Shown: positions 1 to 10,146, counted from the stretch's first letter. The stretch is 46,560 nucleotides of DNA from Stutzerimonas stutzeri (GCA_002387205.1 DGLA01000024.1:1-46560); one strand, 5' to 3'. Numbers and translations: made by a program. The notes: a model not told the origin generated them from the sequence alone.

Positions 1-308
1 GGCATCACGGCACCGATGTCCAACTGGCCCGGCACGTCCTTCGCTGTGATGGCGATGGCCACGCCCGGAATCGGGTAGCAGGGCGCGGTGTCGATGCGGA
101 CGATGCGGGCGTGGGCGCGCTCGCTCATACGGGCATAGACGTGCAGCTGATTGGGAAACTCCAGGCGGTCGTCGACGTACACCGCCTCGCCCGAGACATG
201 CTTGGGCGCGCTGTCATGCTTGACGCTGCGACCGACGCCGGTGACCAGATCCGCGGTGAAAAGGGCGGCGATTTCGTCTTGAGTGCGTACAGGGCTGTGG
301 TTAGACAT
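1..308 (-). CDS. xdhB: Xanthine dehydrogenase, molybdopterin-binding large subunit (N-terminal part only)
   Basis: The frame opens at an ATG on the minus strand (306-308) and runs off the left edge, giving about the first 102 residues. It contains the conserved start of the large subunit: a GRSVKHDSAPKHVSGEAVY stretch near residues 26-44, then the YVDD and LHVYARMSERAHARI region that begins the aldehyde oxidase/xanthine dehydrogenase a/b hammerhead domain. XdhB binds the molybdenum cofactor and oxidises hypoxanthine to xanthine to urate together with XdhA. Its first codons overlap the end of xdhA by 8 bases (ATGTCTAA), so the two are translationally coupled in one operon. The active-site Glu and Moco-binding motifs lie outside the window. 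Confidence 0.93.
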   Translation of the reverse strand, partial: MSNHSPVRTQDEIAALFTADLVTGVGRSVKHDSAPKHVSGEAVYVDDRLEFPNQLHVYARMSERAHARIVRIDTAPCYPIPGVAIAITAKDVPGQLDIGAVM

Positions 309-1749
309 AAGTGGTCACCCTCGTCTCGGTCTTTGGCGCGTGCTGTTCGAGGAAGCATTTGCGCAGCAGGTTCTGTGCGACCAGCAGGCGGTATTCGCGG
401 CTGGCACGGAAATCGGTGAGCGGTGTGAAGTCCTTTTCGAGCGCCGTGCAGGCCCGCTCAAGCGTCTCGGTATCGAACGCGGCGCCGATCAGCGTGCGTT
501 CGCAATTCATGGCGCGCTTCGGGATGGCGGCCATGCCGCCAAAGGCGACGCGCGCTTCGTCGATCACGCCGTCAAGGATTCTGAGTTCGAAGGCGGCGCA
601 GACGGCGGAAATGTCGTCGTCCAGACGCTTGGAAACCTTATAGGCGCGGAACAGGCGATCCGGCGTGGCGCGCGGCACCCGCACCTTCTCGATGAATTCC
701 CCGGGCTGGCGCGCGGTGACCTTGTAGTCGATGAAGTAATCCTCGAGCGGCAGGGTGCGGCTGCTGGCGCCCTTGCGCAGGACGACGTCGGCACCCAGGG
801 CGATCAACAGCGGCGGCGAGTCGCCGATGGGCGAGGCGTTGCCGATGTTGCCACCGAGCGTGCCCTGGTTGCGGATCTGCAGGGAGGCGAAGCGCTGCAG
901 CAGCTCGCCGAAATCCGGGTACTCGAGGGCCAGCGCGGCGTAGCAGTCGGTCAGCGGTGCGGCCGCACCGATCTCGATATGGTGGTCGGTGATCTGGACC
1001 TGCTTCATCTCGGTGATTTGACCGACATGGATCATCACCGGCAGCTCGCGATGGAACTGGGTGACTTCCAGTGCCAGGTCGGTGCCACCGGCAAGCAGCC
1101 GTGCATCGGGATTGGCGGCGTAGACCTCGGCCAGTTCGGCGACGGTCAGCGGCGACAGGCAGCGCTTTTCGCCGTCGCTGAGCTCGGCCATTTCACGTGG
1201 GGTGATGGCCTTGAGCTGGGCGATGGTCTCGGCTTCGCGGGCATCGAACTGGTCCGGTTGGCGGTCGCCGCAGGCCTGTTCGGCGGCTTCGAGGATCGGC
1301 CGGTAGCCGGTGCAGCGGCAGAGGTTGCCGGCCAGGGCTTCGTGGGTCTGGTGCGGGTCGTATTCATTGACCGCGCCGGCGTTCTTCTGCAGGGCGAACA
1401 GGCTCATGACGAATCCGGGCGTACAGAAGCCGCACTGCGAGCCGTGGCAGTCGACCATCGCCTGCTGGACGCTGTGCAGACGGCCCTGGTCCTTGAGGTC
1501 TTCGACGCTGATCAGCTGCTTGCCGTGCAACGCAGAGACGAAGGTCAGGCAGGAATTGAGGGTGCGATAGCGCAGACGGTCGCCCACCAGCTCGCCGACC
1601 ACCACGGTGCAGGCGCCACAGTCACCGGAGGCGCAGCCCTCCTTGGTCCCGGATTTGCCGCGGTGTTCGCGCAGGTACTGCAGCACGGTGGTATTCGGAT
1701 CGAGCGTCTGCTCACGGCGCAGTTCTCGATTGAGAAGAAACTGGATCAA
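301..1749 (-). CDS. xdhA: Xanthine dehydrogenase small subunit (2Fe-2S and FAD)
   Basis: 482 residues, the usual length for bacterial XdhA. The N-terminal plant-type 2Fe-2S domain has Cys39, Cys44, Cys47 and Cys67 (GCASGDCGACT). The second, alpha-helical 2Fe-2S domain has Cys106, Cys109, Cys144 and Cys146 (CGFCTPG and LCRCTGYRP). From about residue 190 an FAD-binding domain follows, with LLAGGTDLA and LGGNIGNASPIGDSPP. It passes electrons from the XdhB molybdenum centre to NAD+. The start is a TTG at 1747-1749, chosen because a strong GGAGG lies about 6 bases upstream and the protein begins directly at the beta-strand of the ferredoxin fold. A large inverted repeat 57-93 bases upstream is a likely operator. 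Confidence 0.95.
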   Translation of the reverse strand: MIQFLLNRELRREQTLDPNTTVLQYLREHRGKSGTKEGCASGDCGACTVVVGELVGDRLRYRTLNSCLTFVSALHGKQLISVEDLKDQGRLHSVQQAMVDCHGSQCGFCTPGFVMSLFALQKNAGAVNEYDPHQTHEALAGNLCRCTGYRPILEAAEQACGDRQPDQFDAREAETIAQLKAITPREMAELSDGEKRCLSPLTVAELAEVYAANPDARLLAGGTDLALEVTQFHRELPVMIHVGQITEMKQVQITDHHIEIGAAAPLTDCYAALALEYPDFGELLQRFASLQIRNQGTLGGNIGNASPIGDSPPLLIALGADVVLRKGASSRTLPLEDYFIDYKVTARQPGEFIEKVRVPRATPDRLFRAYKVSKRLDDDISAVCAAFELRILDGVIDEARVAFGGMAAIPKRAMNCERTLIGAAFDTETLERACTALEKDFTPLTDFRASREYRLLVAQNLLRKCFLEQHAPKTETRVTTYV

Positions 1750-1805
1750 GGCGGGCCTCCGGGAAATTGTTGTTCTGGGCTCTGGCGGTGGAAATTAGCG
1801 TTATC

Positions 1806-1842
1806 TGACTTTTCGGTCAACAAATTCCTGACCCAAAAGTCA
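1806..1842. promoter_or_regulatory. 14-bp inverted repeat, probable operator upstream of xdhA
   Basis: Arms TGACTTTTCGGTCA (1806-1819) and TGACCCAAAAGTCA (1829-1842) are reverse complements at 13 of 14 positions and are separated by a 9-base AT-rich spacer. The element lies in the 169-bp gap between the dioxygenase stop and the xdhA TTG start. There is no T-run after it, so a protein-binding site is more likely than a terminator. Each arm itself contains a GGTCA/TGACC element, as in sites of dimeric or double-dimer regulators. The cognate regulator is not identified. Confidence 0.55.
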
Positions 1843-1918
1843 ACGCGACCGACAAGCGCAGTCCGGATGGCCCTACGAAGCGGCCATCCAGGTGGGTTGA
1901 ACATGATGTCAGTCTGGC

Positions 1919-2893
1919 TCAGGCGGGCAGCGTTTGCTGCTCGCGGCGATAGGCGTAAGTCTCGGCGAAGCGCGAGAGCATGTACTGGCTACAGGTCGTC
2001 GCCGGGTACTTCGGTGGGTTGCTGCTGCTATGGCAGCCGGGCAGGCAGGCGATTTCGGTGTCCGGGTGTGGCTCGGCGAAGAAGGGCATGGAGTAGCGAT
2101 CCACGCCCAACGGGCTGAGCACACGGTGCGGCGTCGACTTGTAGCGGTCGTTGCTCCAGCGGGCCATCATGTCGCCGATGTTGACCACGTAGGTGCCCTC
2201 GATGGGCGGTGCGTCGATCCATTCGCCCTTGACGTTCTGCACCTGCAGGCCGCCGGCCTGGTCCTGATACAGCAGGGTGACGCAGCCGTAATCGGTATGC
2301 GCACCGGCGCCTTGCTGGTCGGCGCTGGTGGCGGTCTGCCGGGGCGGGTAGTGGATCATGCGGAACACGCTGATGGGCTCGACGAAGCGCTTGTCGAAAA
2401 AGTCCCGCTCGATGCCCAGGGCGAGTGCGATGGCACGCAACAGGGTGCAGGCGAGATCCTGCATGTCGCGGTAGTGCCCTTCCATCAGCTCGGCCCAGCC
2501 TTCCAGCTGTGCCGGGTGCCGGTTGGGGCCGCGCAGCGGTTTGCCGGCCAGCACCTCGGGATGGTCGGCCGCCATGTGGAACCCCATGTCGAAGGTTTCC
2601 TTGAGGTCGCACGGCTGGTTCGGGTCCAGCTGCTCGGTGGCGATGGCACCGTAGCCGCGGTGGTGCTGGCTCCTGGTGATGTCGATCTCGAGCTTCTGCT
2701 CGGCCGGCAGCGCGAAGAAGCGGCGGGCATGCTCGCTCAGCGTGGCGATGCGCTCGGCGCTGATCGGATGACCCTCGATATAGAAGAAGCCCCACTCGCG
2801 GCAGGCGCGGTCAATGGCCTCGGCGACGGCCAGATGGCCGGCCTCGTCGGAGTTATAGAGCGGGGAAATATCGATGATGGGTAGTGAATTCAT
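1919..2893 (-). CDS. 2-oxoglutarate/Fe(II)-dependent dioxygenase, isopenicillin N synthase family
   Basis: 324 residues from the ATG at 2891-2893, which has GGAG 7 bases upstream; a longer frame upstream lacks similarity and is rejected. The N-terminal DIOX_N-like part (residues 1-125) contains REWGFFYIEGH. The jelly-roll core carries the iron ligands His199, Asp201 (GAHTDYG) and His256 (TPHRVLS). The co-substrate motif is Arg266-x-Ser268 (RYS), as in isopenicillin N synthase relatives. The family oxidises small molecules using 2-oxoglutarate and O2; fungal thymine 7-hydroxylase is a nucleobase-acting member. Placement between a purine-nucleoside-binding protein gene and xdhA suggests a purine or related nucleobase substrate, but this is inference. 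It is probably co-transcribed with xdhAB. Substrate unknown. Confidence 0.9.
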   Translation of the reverse strand: MNSLPIIDISPLYNSDEAGHLAVAEAIDRACREWGFFYIEGHPISAERIATLSEHARRFFALPAEQKLEIDITRSQHHRGYGAIATEQLDPNQPCDLKETFDMGFHMAADHPEVLAGKPLRGPNRHPAQLEGWAELMEGHYRDMQDLACTLLRAIALALGIERDFFDKRFVEPISVFRMIHYPPRQTATSADQQGAGAHTDYGCVTLLYQDQAGGLQVQNVKGEWIDAPPIEGTYVVNIGDMMARWSNDRYKSTPHRVLSPLGVDRYSMPFFAEPHPDTEIACLPGCHSSSNPPKYPATTCSQYMLSRFAETYAYRREQQTLPA

Positions 2894-2912
2894 GGCTGAC
2901 TCCGGGTACGGC

Positions 2913-2938
2913 GCCGCCGGTCTTCTCGTACCGGCGGC
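2913..2938 (-). promoter_or_regulatory. Hairpin just upstream of the dioxygenase ribosome binding site
   Basis: A perfect 9-bp stem (2913-2921 with 2930-2938, GCCGCCGGT/ACCGGCGGC) and 8-base loop end about 20 bases before the dioxygenase start codon on the minus strand. With the hairpin at 3003-3024 it makes a structured 138-bp intercistronic region. It may protect the upstream transcript or limit entry into the downstream genes. It has no U-tract. Confidence 0.4.
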
Positions 2939-3002
2939 CTTCGAGGGCAATGCCCCCTGCGTGCGGTTCGCCCGGAGGCGGGACGGCACTGCAATTGCGC
3001 AA

Positions 3003-3024
3003 CGCGCCGGCCATCGCCGGCGCG
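3003..3024 (-). terminator. Stem-loop after the BMP-family gene (weak terminator or attenuator)
   Basis: A perfect 9-bp GC-rich stem (CGCGCCGGC at 3003-3011 with GCCGGCGCG at 3016-3024) and 4-base loop begins 8 bases after the stop codon of the binding-protein gene. The following minus-strand sequence is only modestly T-containing, so it may be a partial terminator or an mRNA-stabilising hairpin. Such elements often keep a periplasmic binding protein more abundant than downstream products. Confidence 0.45.
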
Positions 3025-3031
3025 GTACGGC

Positions 3032-4114
3032 TTACTTCGGCATATCGGCCTTGATGCCTTCGACGTAGTAGTTCATCGATGCCAGGTCGCCATTCGAGGC
3101 AGTCTGACCTTCGGCGATGCGCACGGTGCCGGCCTGGTCCTTGATCGGGCCGGTGAAGGGATGGAATTCACCGCTTCTGATGCTGGCGATGATGGTTTCG
3201 GCTTCGGTTTTCACCTCAGCCGGAACCAGATCGCTAATCGGCAGGCTGATAGTGTCTTCGGCCAGGCCACCCCAGAAGTCCTCGGATTTCCAGCTGCCGT
3301 CGATCACGGCTTGCGCCGACTTGGTGTAGTGCGGGCCCCAGTCATTGACGATAGAGGTCAGCACCGCCTTCGGCCCGAAGTGCTGCATGTCCGAGGCGTA
3401 ACCGACGGAGTAGACGCCACGACGCTCGGCGGCTTGAATCGGCGCCGGGCTGTCGGTGTGCTGGAAGATCACGTCGGCGCCCTGGTCGATCAGCGCGTTG
3501 GCCGCATCGGCTTCCTTGCCCGGATCGAACCAGGAGTTGACCCACACCACCTTGATTTCGGTGCCGGGGTTGTACTTGTCGAGGGCCAGCTGGATGGCGT
3601 TGATGTCGCGGATGACTTCCGGGATCGGGAAGGAGGCGACGTAGCCGACCTTCTTGGTCTTGGTCATCTTCGCCGCGAGGAAGCCGCCGACATAGCGGCC
3701 TTCATAGGAGCGCGACAGGTAGGTGCCGAGGTTCTTCGCCTGCTTGTAGCCGGTGGCGTGCTCGAAGGTCACCTTGGGGAATTGCTTGGCGACCTTCACG
3801 GTCGGGTTCATGTAGCCGAAGGAAGTGGTGAACACCAGGTCATAGCCGCTCTTGGCCATGTTGCGGATCACACGCTCGGCGTCGGCTCCTTCGGGGACGT
3901 TCTCGACGAAGTTGGCCTCGACCTTGTCGCCGAGCTTCTCGACCATGTACTTGCGGCCCTGCTCGTGCTGGTAGGTCCAGCCGTGGTCGCCGATGGGGCC
4001 GATGTAGACGAAGCCCACCTTAAGCGGGTCGGCCGCAGAGGCGGACAGGGCCGTGCTCAGGCCGATGGCTGCGGCAATACCGCGAAGCAGGGATTTCCTT
4101 GTGGTGTTCTGCAT
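3032..4114 (-). CDS. BMP-family ABC transporter periplasmic (purine nucleoside) binding protein
   Basis: 360 residues from the ATG at 4112-4114, which has GGAG about 10 bases upstream and starts a clear signal peptide (basic MQNTTRKSLLRG, hydrophobic core, ALSASAAD cleavage region). The mature part fits the Bmp/Med/PnrA family, with VGFVYIGPIGDHGWTYQHE at the start, a GADVIFQHTDSP motif and a C-terminal PFTGPIKDQ-G segment. Studied members of this family bind purine nucleosides or related ligands for ABC import. No permease or ATPase gene adjoins it here, so its membrane partners must lie elsewhere. Position upstream of the dioxygenase and xdhAB supports a purine role. Precise ligand unknown. 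Confidence 0.9.
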   Translation of the reverse strand: MQNTTRKSLLRGIAAAIGLSTALSASAADPLKVGFVYIGPIGDHGWTYQHEQGRKYMVEKLGDKVEANFVENVPEGADAERVIRNMAKSGYDLVFTTSFGYMNPTVKVAKQFPKVTFEHATGYKQAKNLGTYLSRSYEGRYVGGFLAAKMTKTKKVGYVASFPIPEVIRDINAIQLALDKYNPGTEIKVVWVNSWFDPGKEADAANALIDQGADVIFQHTDSPAPIQAAERRGVYSVGYASDMQHFGPKAVLTSIVNDWGPHYTKSAQAVIDGSWKSEDFWGGLAEDTISLPISDLVPAEVKTEAETIIASIRSGEFHPFTGPIKDQAGTVRIAEGQTASNGDLASMNYYVEGIKADMPK

Positions 4115-4446
4115 TGAGGTGTCGCTCCAATTGCGTGTCGTTATAGGTCCGCCGAACGGCTGCCAGAGGATTTGCAAAAAGCTGACCAACTGGACAGAAC
4201 TCGGTGGCCGCCGGCTGGCGATGACGGGGCGCTTTGAAACCAGGCTCGCTTCGGTCCGGCGCGGTGCAGGCGCCGAACTATATGCCACAGTTTGGTGCGC
4301 TGCCCACGCTGATTTTTCGCGGCAATCGTGCCGGCGCGATGCCGCGGTATAGTGGCGGCTCGCTCTGCCGGGTGATCCTGGCGCTGGAGCGCTCCAGGCA
4401 TTCGGCCGAGCGGTGTGCAGCCTGATCGGCCAGGGGAATGAACAGA
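4115..4446. other. Divergent intergenic region between the BMP gene and the deoxyribosyltransferase gene
   Basis: This 332-bp stretch has no convincing gene. It must hold two divergent promoters. Candidate -10 hexamers are TATAGT on plus at 4348-4353 and TATAGT on minus (plus ACTATA, 4277-4282), but neither has a good -35 partner. The strand-specific AGGGG at 4432-4436 serves the plus-strand gene. No operator resembling the xdhA inverted repeat is evident. Confidence 0.4.
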
Positions 4447-4962
4447 ATGACGTTGACGATTTACCTCGCCGGTCCCGGCGTGTTTCGGCCTGACGCGCGT
4501 GAGCACGGCGAACGGCTCAAGGCCTTGTGTGCAGAGTTCGGCTTCGTCGGCCTCTACCCGCTGGACAAGCAGGTGCCTGACGATATCCAGGCGCCTCGCG
4601 AACAGGCGCAGTGGATCTATCGGGCCAATCTCGAGTTGCTCGACCAAGCTGATGCGGTGCTCGCTGATCTGAATTTCTTCCGTGGCGGTGAGCCCGACAG
4701 CGGTACCAGCTTCGAAGTGGGCTACGCCATTGCGCGGGGCAAGCCGGTTTTCAGTTACCTGGACGGCCAGGGCAGCTATGCCGAGCGGCTGCAGCGCGCG
4801 CATCCGCAGCTTTGCGGGCTGCCCGGCGTCGATTGCGACGGTTTGCATCTCGAAGCCTTCGATCTGCCGCTCAATCTGATGCTGGCCGTGCCCGCCACGC
4901 TGAGCGTAGGCGGGCCGCGCGAGGCATTGCGAAGGATGGCCGACGAGCTGGGCCGGCCTTAA
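4447..4962 (+). CDS. Nucleoside 2-deoxyribosyltransferase family protein
   Basis: 171 residues from the ATG at 4447; an in-frame ATG at 4438 sits only one base after the AGGGG, while 4447 has proper spacing of about 10 bases. The fold signature is clear: IYLAGPGVFRPDA at the start, DQADAVLADLNFFRG and EPDSGTSFEVGYAIARGKPVF. The Asp-rich loop and the SGTSFEVGYA segment carry the nucleophilic Glu in this family. Members exchange or hydrolyse the base of 2'-deoxynucleosides. The gene is convergent with the 8-oxoguanine-deaminase-like gene, their stop codons overlapping on the palindrome TTAA. This suggests deoxypurine salvage or damaged-nucleoside clean-up. Whether it is a true transferase or a hydrolase cannot be told from sequence. 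Confidence 0.85.
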   Translation: MTLTIYLAGPGVFRPDAREHGERLKALCAEFGFVGLYPLDKQVPDDIQAPREQAQWIYRANLELLDQADAVLADLNFFRGGEPDSGTSFEVGYAIARGKPVFSYLDGQGSYAERLQRAHPQLCGLPGVDCDGLHLEAFDLPLNLMLAVPATLSVGGPREALRRMADELGRP

Positions 4963-6314
4963 CCGGCGATCAGGTCGCGTGCCGCCTGACGGTGGTCGGC
5001 GATCAGGCCTGCCACGTCCAGCCCTTCGATCTGGCCATCGACCACCTGCCATCGACCGCCGACCATCACGCGATCGGCGCGATCCGCGCCGCACAGCATC
5101 AGCGCCGAGACCGGGTCGTGGCTGCCGGAGAAGCGCAATTCGTCGAGCTTGAACAGCGCCAGGTCGGCCTGTCTGCCCACCGCCAGCTCGCCCAGGTCGT
5201 CTCGGCCCAGCAGTCGCGCGGAGCCCCGTGTCGCCCAGCCGAGCACCTTTTCCGGTGTGATCTGCTCGGCGCCGTAGCGCAGGCGCTGGATGAACAGCGC
5301 CTGGCGTGCTTCGAGCATCATGTTGGAAGCATCGTTGGAGGCCGAGCCGTCGACCCCCAAACCAATGGGTGCTCCCGCCGCTTCCAGTGCAATGGTCGGG
5401 CAGATGCCCGAGGCCAGGCGCATGTTCGAGCTTGGACAATGGCAGATGCCGGTACCGGCGGCGCCCAGGCGGGCGATCTCGTCTTCATTGAAGTGAATGC
5501 CATGGGCCAGCCAGGTTCGACTGGACAGCCAGCCGACGCTGTCGAGGTAATCCACGGTACGCAAACCGAAGCGCTGCTTGCAGAACGCTTCTTCGTCCAG
5601 GGTCTCGGCCAGGTGGGTGTGCAGGCGAACGTCGTGGTAGTCGGCCATTGCCGCACTGGCGCGCATGATTTCCGGCGTGACCGAGAAGGGTGAGCAGGGC
5701 GCCAGCGCAATCTGGATCTGCGCCCCGGCGCCGCGCTGATGATAACGGCCTATGAGGCGTTCGCTGTCGGCGAGAATGGCCTCGGCGGTCTGCACGGTCT
5801 GCTGCGGCGGCAACCCACCGTCGGCTTCGCCCAGGCTCATGGAGCCGCGGGTCAGCATGGCGCGCATGCCCAGTTCGCGGACGGCATCGATCTGCACGTC
5901 GATGGCGTTTTCCAGGCCGTCCGGGAAGAGGTAGTGATGGTCCGCTGCCGTCGTGCAGCCGGACAGGAGCAGTTCGGCCAGCGCCACCTTGCTGGCGAGC
6001 TTCAGGCGATCCGGGGTCAGCCGCGCCCACACCGGATAGAGCGTCTTGAGCCAGGGAAACAGCGGCTGGTTGACTACCGGCGCCCAGGCGCGGGTGAGGG
6101 TCTGGTAGAAGTGGTGGTGGGTATTGATCAAGCCCGGCAGCACGACGTGCTCACAGGCGTCGAAGGTGCTGTCGACCGGTGCCGAAGGTGTCTGCCCGGC
6201 ATCGAGCAGTTCGGCGATCACGCCTCCTTCGATGACGAGCCCGCCTGGGGCGGTCTGATCGTTGGCGGTGTAGAGGGCGAGGGGATTCTTGATCCAGATA
6301 CGGCTGGCAGTCAT
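4959..6314 (-). CDS. 8-oxoguanine deaminase / guanine-deaminase-like amidohydrolase
   Basis: 451 residues, an amidohydrolase-superfamily Zn deaminase. Metal ligands are visible as His66 and His68 (INTHHHF), the His of LHTHLAET, and the Asp of GLGVDGSASNDASNM. AHGIHF and ICHCPSSNMRLASGICP also match the hydroxydechloroatrazine hydrolase/8-oxoguanine deaminase branch, which includes the characterised P. aeruginosa PA0142 enzyme (recalled, not searched). It would convert 8-oxoguanine to urate, or guanine to xanthine, feeding the same catabolic route as XdhAB. The start has AGGAG about 10 bases upstream. Its stop overlaps the stop of the convergent deoxyribosyltransferase gene. Confidence 0.9.
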   Translation of the reverse strand: MTASRIWIKNPLALYTANDQTAPGGLVIEGGVIAELLDAGQTPSAPVDSTFDACEHVVLPGLINTHHHFYQTLTRAWAPVVNQPLFPWLKTLYPVWARLTPDRLKLASKVALAELLLSGCTTAADHHYLFPDGLENAIDVQIDAVRELGMRAMLTRGSMSLGEADGGLPPQQTVQTAEAILADSERLIGRYHQRGAGAQIQIALAPCSPFSVTPEIMRASAAMADYHDVRLHTHLAETLDEEAFCKQRFGLRTVDYLDSVGWLSSRTWLAHGIHFNEDEIARLGAAGTGICHCPSSNMRLASGICPTIALEAAGAPIGLGVDGSASNDASNMMLEARQALFIQRLRYGAEQITPEKVLGWATRGSARLLGRDDLGELAVGRQADLALFKLDELRFSGSHDPVSALMLCGADRADRVMVGGRWQVVDGQIEGLDVAGLIADHRQAARDLIAG

Positions 6315-6460
6315 GGCCGGCTTCTCCTGAGTTGATGTCAGAAATGAGCCAGCTCAGTTATGCCCTGTCTGCTGATCCAGGGGCTTCACGGTAAGACGCG
6401 ATACGCAGGCAGCACCTTAAAGGCTCACTGCGAACTTGTCATTCCTTCCGTGCGCGCATG

Positions 6461-6484
6461 AAAAAGCCGGGCAATTACCCGGCT
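6461..6484 (-). terminator. Rho-independent terminator of the braDEFG operon
   Basis: On the minus strand a 7-bp stem (AGCCGGG/CCCGGCT, plus 6465-6471 and 6478-6484) with a 6-base loop is followed by TTTTT. It lies 17 bases after the braG stop codon. Confidence 0.85.
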
Positions 6485-6501
6485 CCTTCGCTTGCCTCGA
6501 T

Positions 6502-7203
6502 TCAGCCGCCCAGGTAGGCGTCGCGAACCTTGGGGTTGACCAGCAACTCTTCACCGCTTCCCTGCATGACGATGTGGCCGTTCTCCAGCACATAGGCGCG
6601 GTCGGCCAGCTTGAGCGCCTGGTTGGCGTTCTGCTCGACCAGAAAGATGGTCACGCCGTCCTCACGCAGCTGCTCGATGATGTCGAAGATCTGCTGAATG
6701 ATGATCGGCGCCAGCCCCAGCGACGGTTCGTCGAGCAGCAGCAGCTTGGGCTTGCTCATCAATGCCCGGGCAATGGCGAGCATCTGCTGCTCACCGCCGG
6801 ACATGGTGCCGCCGCGCTGATGGAAGCGCTCCTTCAGGCGCGGAAACAGGGACAAGGCCTTGTCCAGCTGCTCCTGGAAGTCCGCCTTGCTGGTGAAGAA
6901 CCCGCCCATGGCCAGGTTTTCCTCGACCGTCAGCCGAGCGAAGATGCGACGCCCTTCGGGCACCACGGCAATGTCCTTGCGCATGATGTCGAAGGTCTGC
7001 TTGCCGACCAGCTCCTCGCCTTCGAAGCGGATGCTGCCTTCGGAGGCCATGGGCGTACCGCAGAGCGTCATCAGCAGGGTGGACTTGCCGGCGCCGTTGG
7101 CACCGATCAGGGTCACGATCTCACCCTTGCGGACTTCGACGTTGACGTTATGCAGTGCCTGGATCTTTCCGTAAAAGGTCGAGACGTTTTCGAAATACAG
7201 CAT
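6502..7203 (-). CDS. braG: Branched-chain amino acid ABC transporter ATP-binding protein LivF/BraG
   Basis: 233 residues, the usual LivF length. It has Walker A GANGAGKST, signature MSGGEQQMLAIARAL, Walker B LLLLDEPSLGLAP and the switch His in FLVEQN-type context. The LivF-typical IAVVPEGRRIFARLTVEENL is present. It is one of two ATPases that energise uptake of leucine, isoleucine and valine at the inner membrane. The start has a GGGAGAGG ribosome binding site inside the end of braF, two bases of gap between the genes. It is the last gene of the operon, followed by a strong terminator. Confidence 0.96.
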   Translation of the reverse strand: MLYFENVSTFYGKIQALHNVNVEVRKGEIVTLIGANGAGKSTLLMTLCGTPMASEGSIRFEGEELVGKQTFDIMRKDIAVVPEGRRIFARLTVEENLAMGGFFTSKADFQEQLDKALSLFPRLKERFHQRGGTMSGGEQQMLAIARALMSKPKLLLLDEPSLGLAPIIIQQIFDIIEQLREDGVTIFLVEQNANQALKLADRAYVLENGHIVMQGSGEELLVNPKVRDAYLGG

Positions 7204-7205
7204 GG

Positions 7206-7969
7206 TTACGCCTCTCCCAGATAGGCTTTGATCACGTCCGGATTGTCGCGGATCTGCTCCGGCGTGCCGTCGGCGAGCGGACAGCCCTGGTTGATCACCA
7301 CGATATGGTCGGAGATGCTCATGACCAGCTTCATGTCGTGCTCGATGAGCAGCACCGTGACGCCATGGGTATCGCGCAGCATGCCGATCAGTGCTTTCAG
7401 GTCTTCGGTTTCCTTCGGGTTCAGACCGGCGGCCGGCTCGTCGAGCATGAGGATGCGCGGGCGCGTCATCATGCAGCGGGCGATCTCCAGGCGGCGTTGC
7501 TGGCCGTAGGCGAGGGTGCCTGCAGGGCGGTTGGCGATGTCGGTCAGGTTGACCTGCTCGAGCCAGTGAGCAGCGAAGTCCATCGCTTCGTGCTCGCTCT
7601 TGCGAAACGCCTTGGTCTTCAGCAGGCCGGACAGGAAGTTGGTGTTCAGATGCCGGTGCTGGGCCACCAGCAGGTTCTCCACTGCGGTCATGTCCTTGAA
7701 CAGGCGGACGTTCTGGAACGTCCGCACCACGCCCTTGCGGGCGATCTTGTGGCCGGGCAGGCCCTGGATCGCTTCGCCGTCGAGCAGGATCGTGCCGTCG
7801 GTGGGCTGGTAGAAGCCGGTCAGGCAGTTGAATACCGTGGTCTTGCCGGCACCGTTGGGGCCGATCATGGAGACCACTTGCTTGTCGTGTACGGTCAGGC
7901 CTACCCCGTTGACGGCCAGGAGGCCGCCGAAGCGCATGGTCAGGCCGCTTACTTCGAGAATCGGGCGGC

Positions 7970-7973
<4 letters not shown>
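7206..7973 (-). CDS. braF: Branched-chain amino acid ABC transporter ATP-binding protein LivG/BraF
   Basis: 255 residues. Walker A is GPNGAGKTT, the signature region is LAYGQQRRLEIARCMM (LivG-type YGQQR in place of LSGGQ), Walker B is ILMLDEPAAGLNP and the switch region is VLLIEHDM. It carries the LivG-type ARKGVVRTFQNVRLF sequence and is longer than LivF, as expected. It pairs with BraG to power the BraD/BraE channel. Its start codon overlaps the braE stop as ATGA, indicating coupled translation. Confidence 0.96.

Positions 7974-10146
<2,173 letters not shown>

Noticed and set aside
283..2118. Long open frame (about 611 codons) on plus, antisense to xdhA and the dioxygenase
   Set aside because: It is a shadow of high-GC genes on the other strand; no ribosome binding site or domain likeness, and the minus-strand proteins have full motifs.
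4141..5439. 432-codon minus-strand frame across the intergenic region, the deoxyribosyltransferase and the deaminase end
   Set aside because: Crosses two well-supported genes and lacks any domain likeness.
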